Source of the DNA: Dipteris shenzhenensis
Lineage: Eukaryota; Polypodiophyta; Polypodiopsida; Gleicheniales
Assembly (NCBI GenBank): GCA_047967505.1
Contig: CM106540.1
DNA: 64,000 nucleotides
Strand: one strand, 5' to 3'
Each line of letters starts with the position of its first letter. Within the stretch, counting starts at the first letter, position 1. The notes below the pieces were generated by a model. It was given only the letters and a program-made list of their open reading frames with translations. It was not told where the DNA came from and made no database searches. Positions 63,855 through 64,000 of this stretch are shown here, in pieces. A program made the translations under genes and the position numbers.

Positions 63855-64000
63855 ACCCCTGTGAAACCCCTCTGTGAGACAACCTCAAAAATGGGCAAGC
63901 GCATGCCGTTTTACGGGTAAGCTGGGACTGTGTGGGCAGTGAGCAGCACTCGAGACTCGCTATTCTAAATTAACAGGTGCGGAAGGAACAAGAAAATCGG
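63855..64000 (-). other. Upstream region of the coiled-coil gene
   Basis: Only 146 bases remain before the window edge. No TATA box is evident. It presumably holds the 5' UTR or promoter of the minus-strand gene. Confidence 0.3.

Overview
The window is plant nuclear DNA, almost certainly from a land plant with a large, repeat-rich genome. It has one clear intron-rich host gene, very low gene density, and remnants of plant-type Ty3/gypsy chromoviruses (one with a tRNA-iMet-type primer binding site), a Ty1/copia element and several LINE lineages. The long element-filled introns and the style of the gag proteins suggest a fern or lycophyte. That placement is inference, because no taxonomic marker gene is present.

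Left part (1-4.9 kb): a Ty1/copia gag remnant on the minus strand, two tandem-repeat blocks, an unassigned stretch, and the probable last exon and 3' UTR of an unrecognised plus-strand gene.

Centre (4.9-38.2 kb): one host gene on the plus strand. I assembled eleven coding exons by eye. They join in frame with GT-AG introns into a 343-residue OTU-family deubiquitinase with a C-terminal SEC-C motif (plant OTU7 type). The coding sequence is 1,032 bases spread over 33.3 kb. Three introns of 7.9, 7.7 and 15.3 kb hold nearly all the mobile DNA of this part: a decayed chromovirus, LINE pieces, a foldback-repeat array, an inverted Ty3/gypsy fragment pair, and a very young chromovirus (25151-32476). 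The young element has two nearly identical LTRs, a 5-bp target duplication and a chromodomain. Its coding region nevertheless carries a frameshift, a stop, an integrase deletion and a second frameshift.

Right part (38.2-61.7 kb): a LINE graveyard. A near full-length L1-type LINE on the minus strand (43354-49512) sits in AT-rich DNA. Two plus-strand relatives flank it, a 48-base relative carries a 25-base target duplication, and an unrelated LINE lies at 59.5-61.3 kb. Between them are a three-copy tandem repeat, a long polypyrimidine tract, several coding-like but unrecognised and partly broken reading frames, and a possible transposon protein fragment. The right edge (62.4-63.9 kb) has an intact 465-residue coiled-coil gene of unknown function on the minus strand, followed by degenerate repeats that run into its 3' end.

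The most unusual theme is DNA able to fold back on itself. A chain of about ten short hairpins, mostly with C(YNCG)G tetraloops and changing stems, lies in the LTR of the young chromovirus. Other hairpin arrays occur at 1.8-2.1, 17.5-18.1, 26.6-26.8 and 50.2-50.9 kb. All coordinates, alignments and family calls were made by reading; no database search was run.
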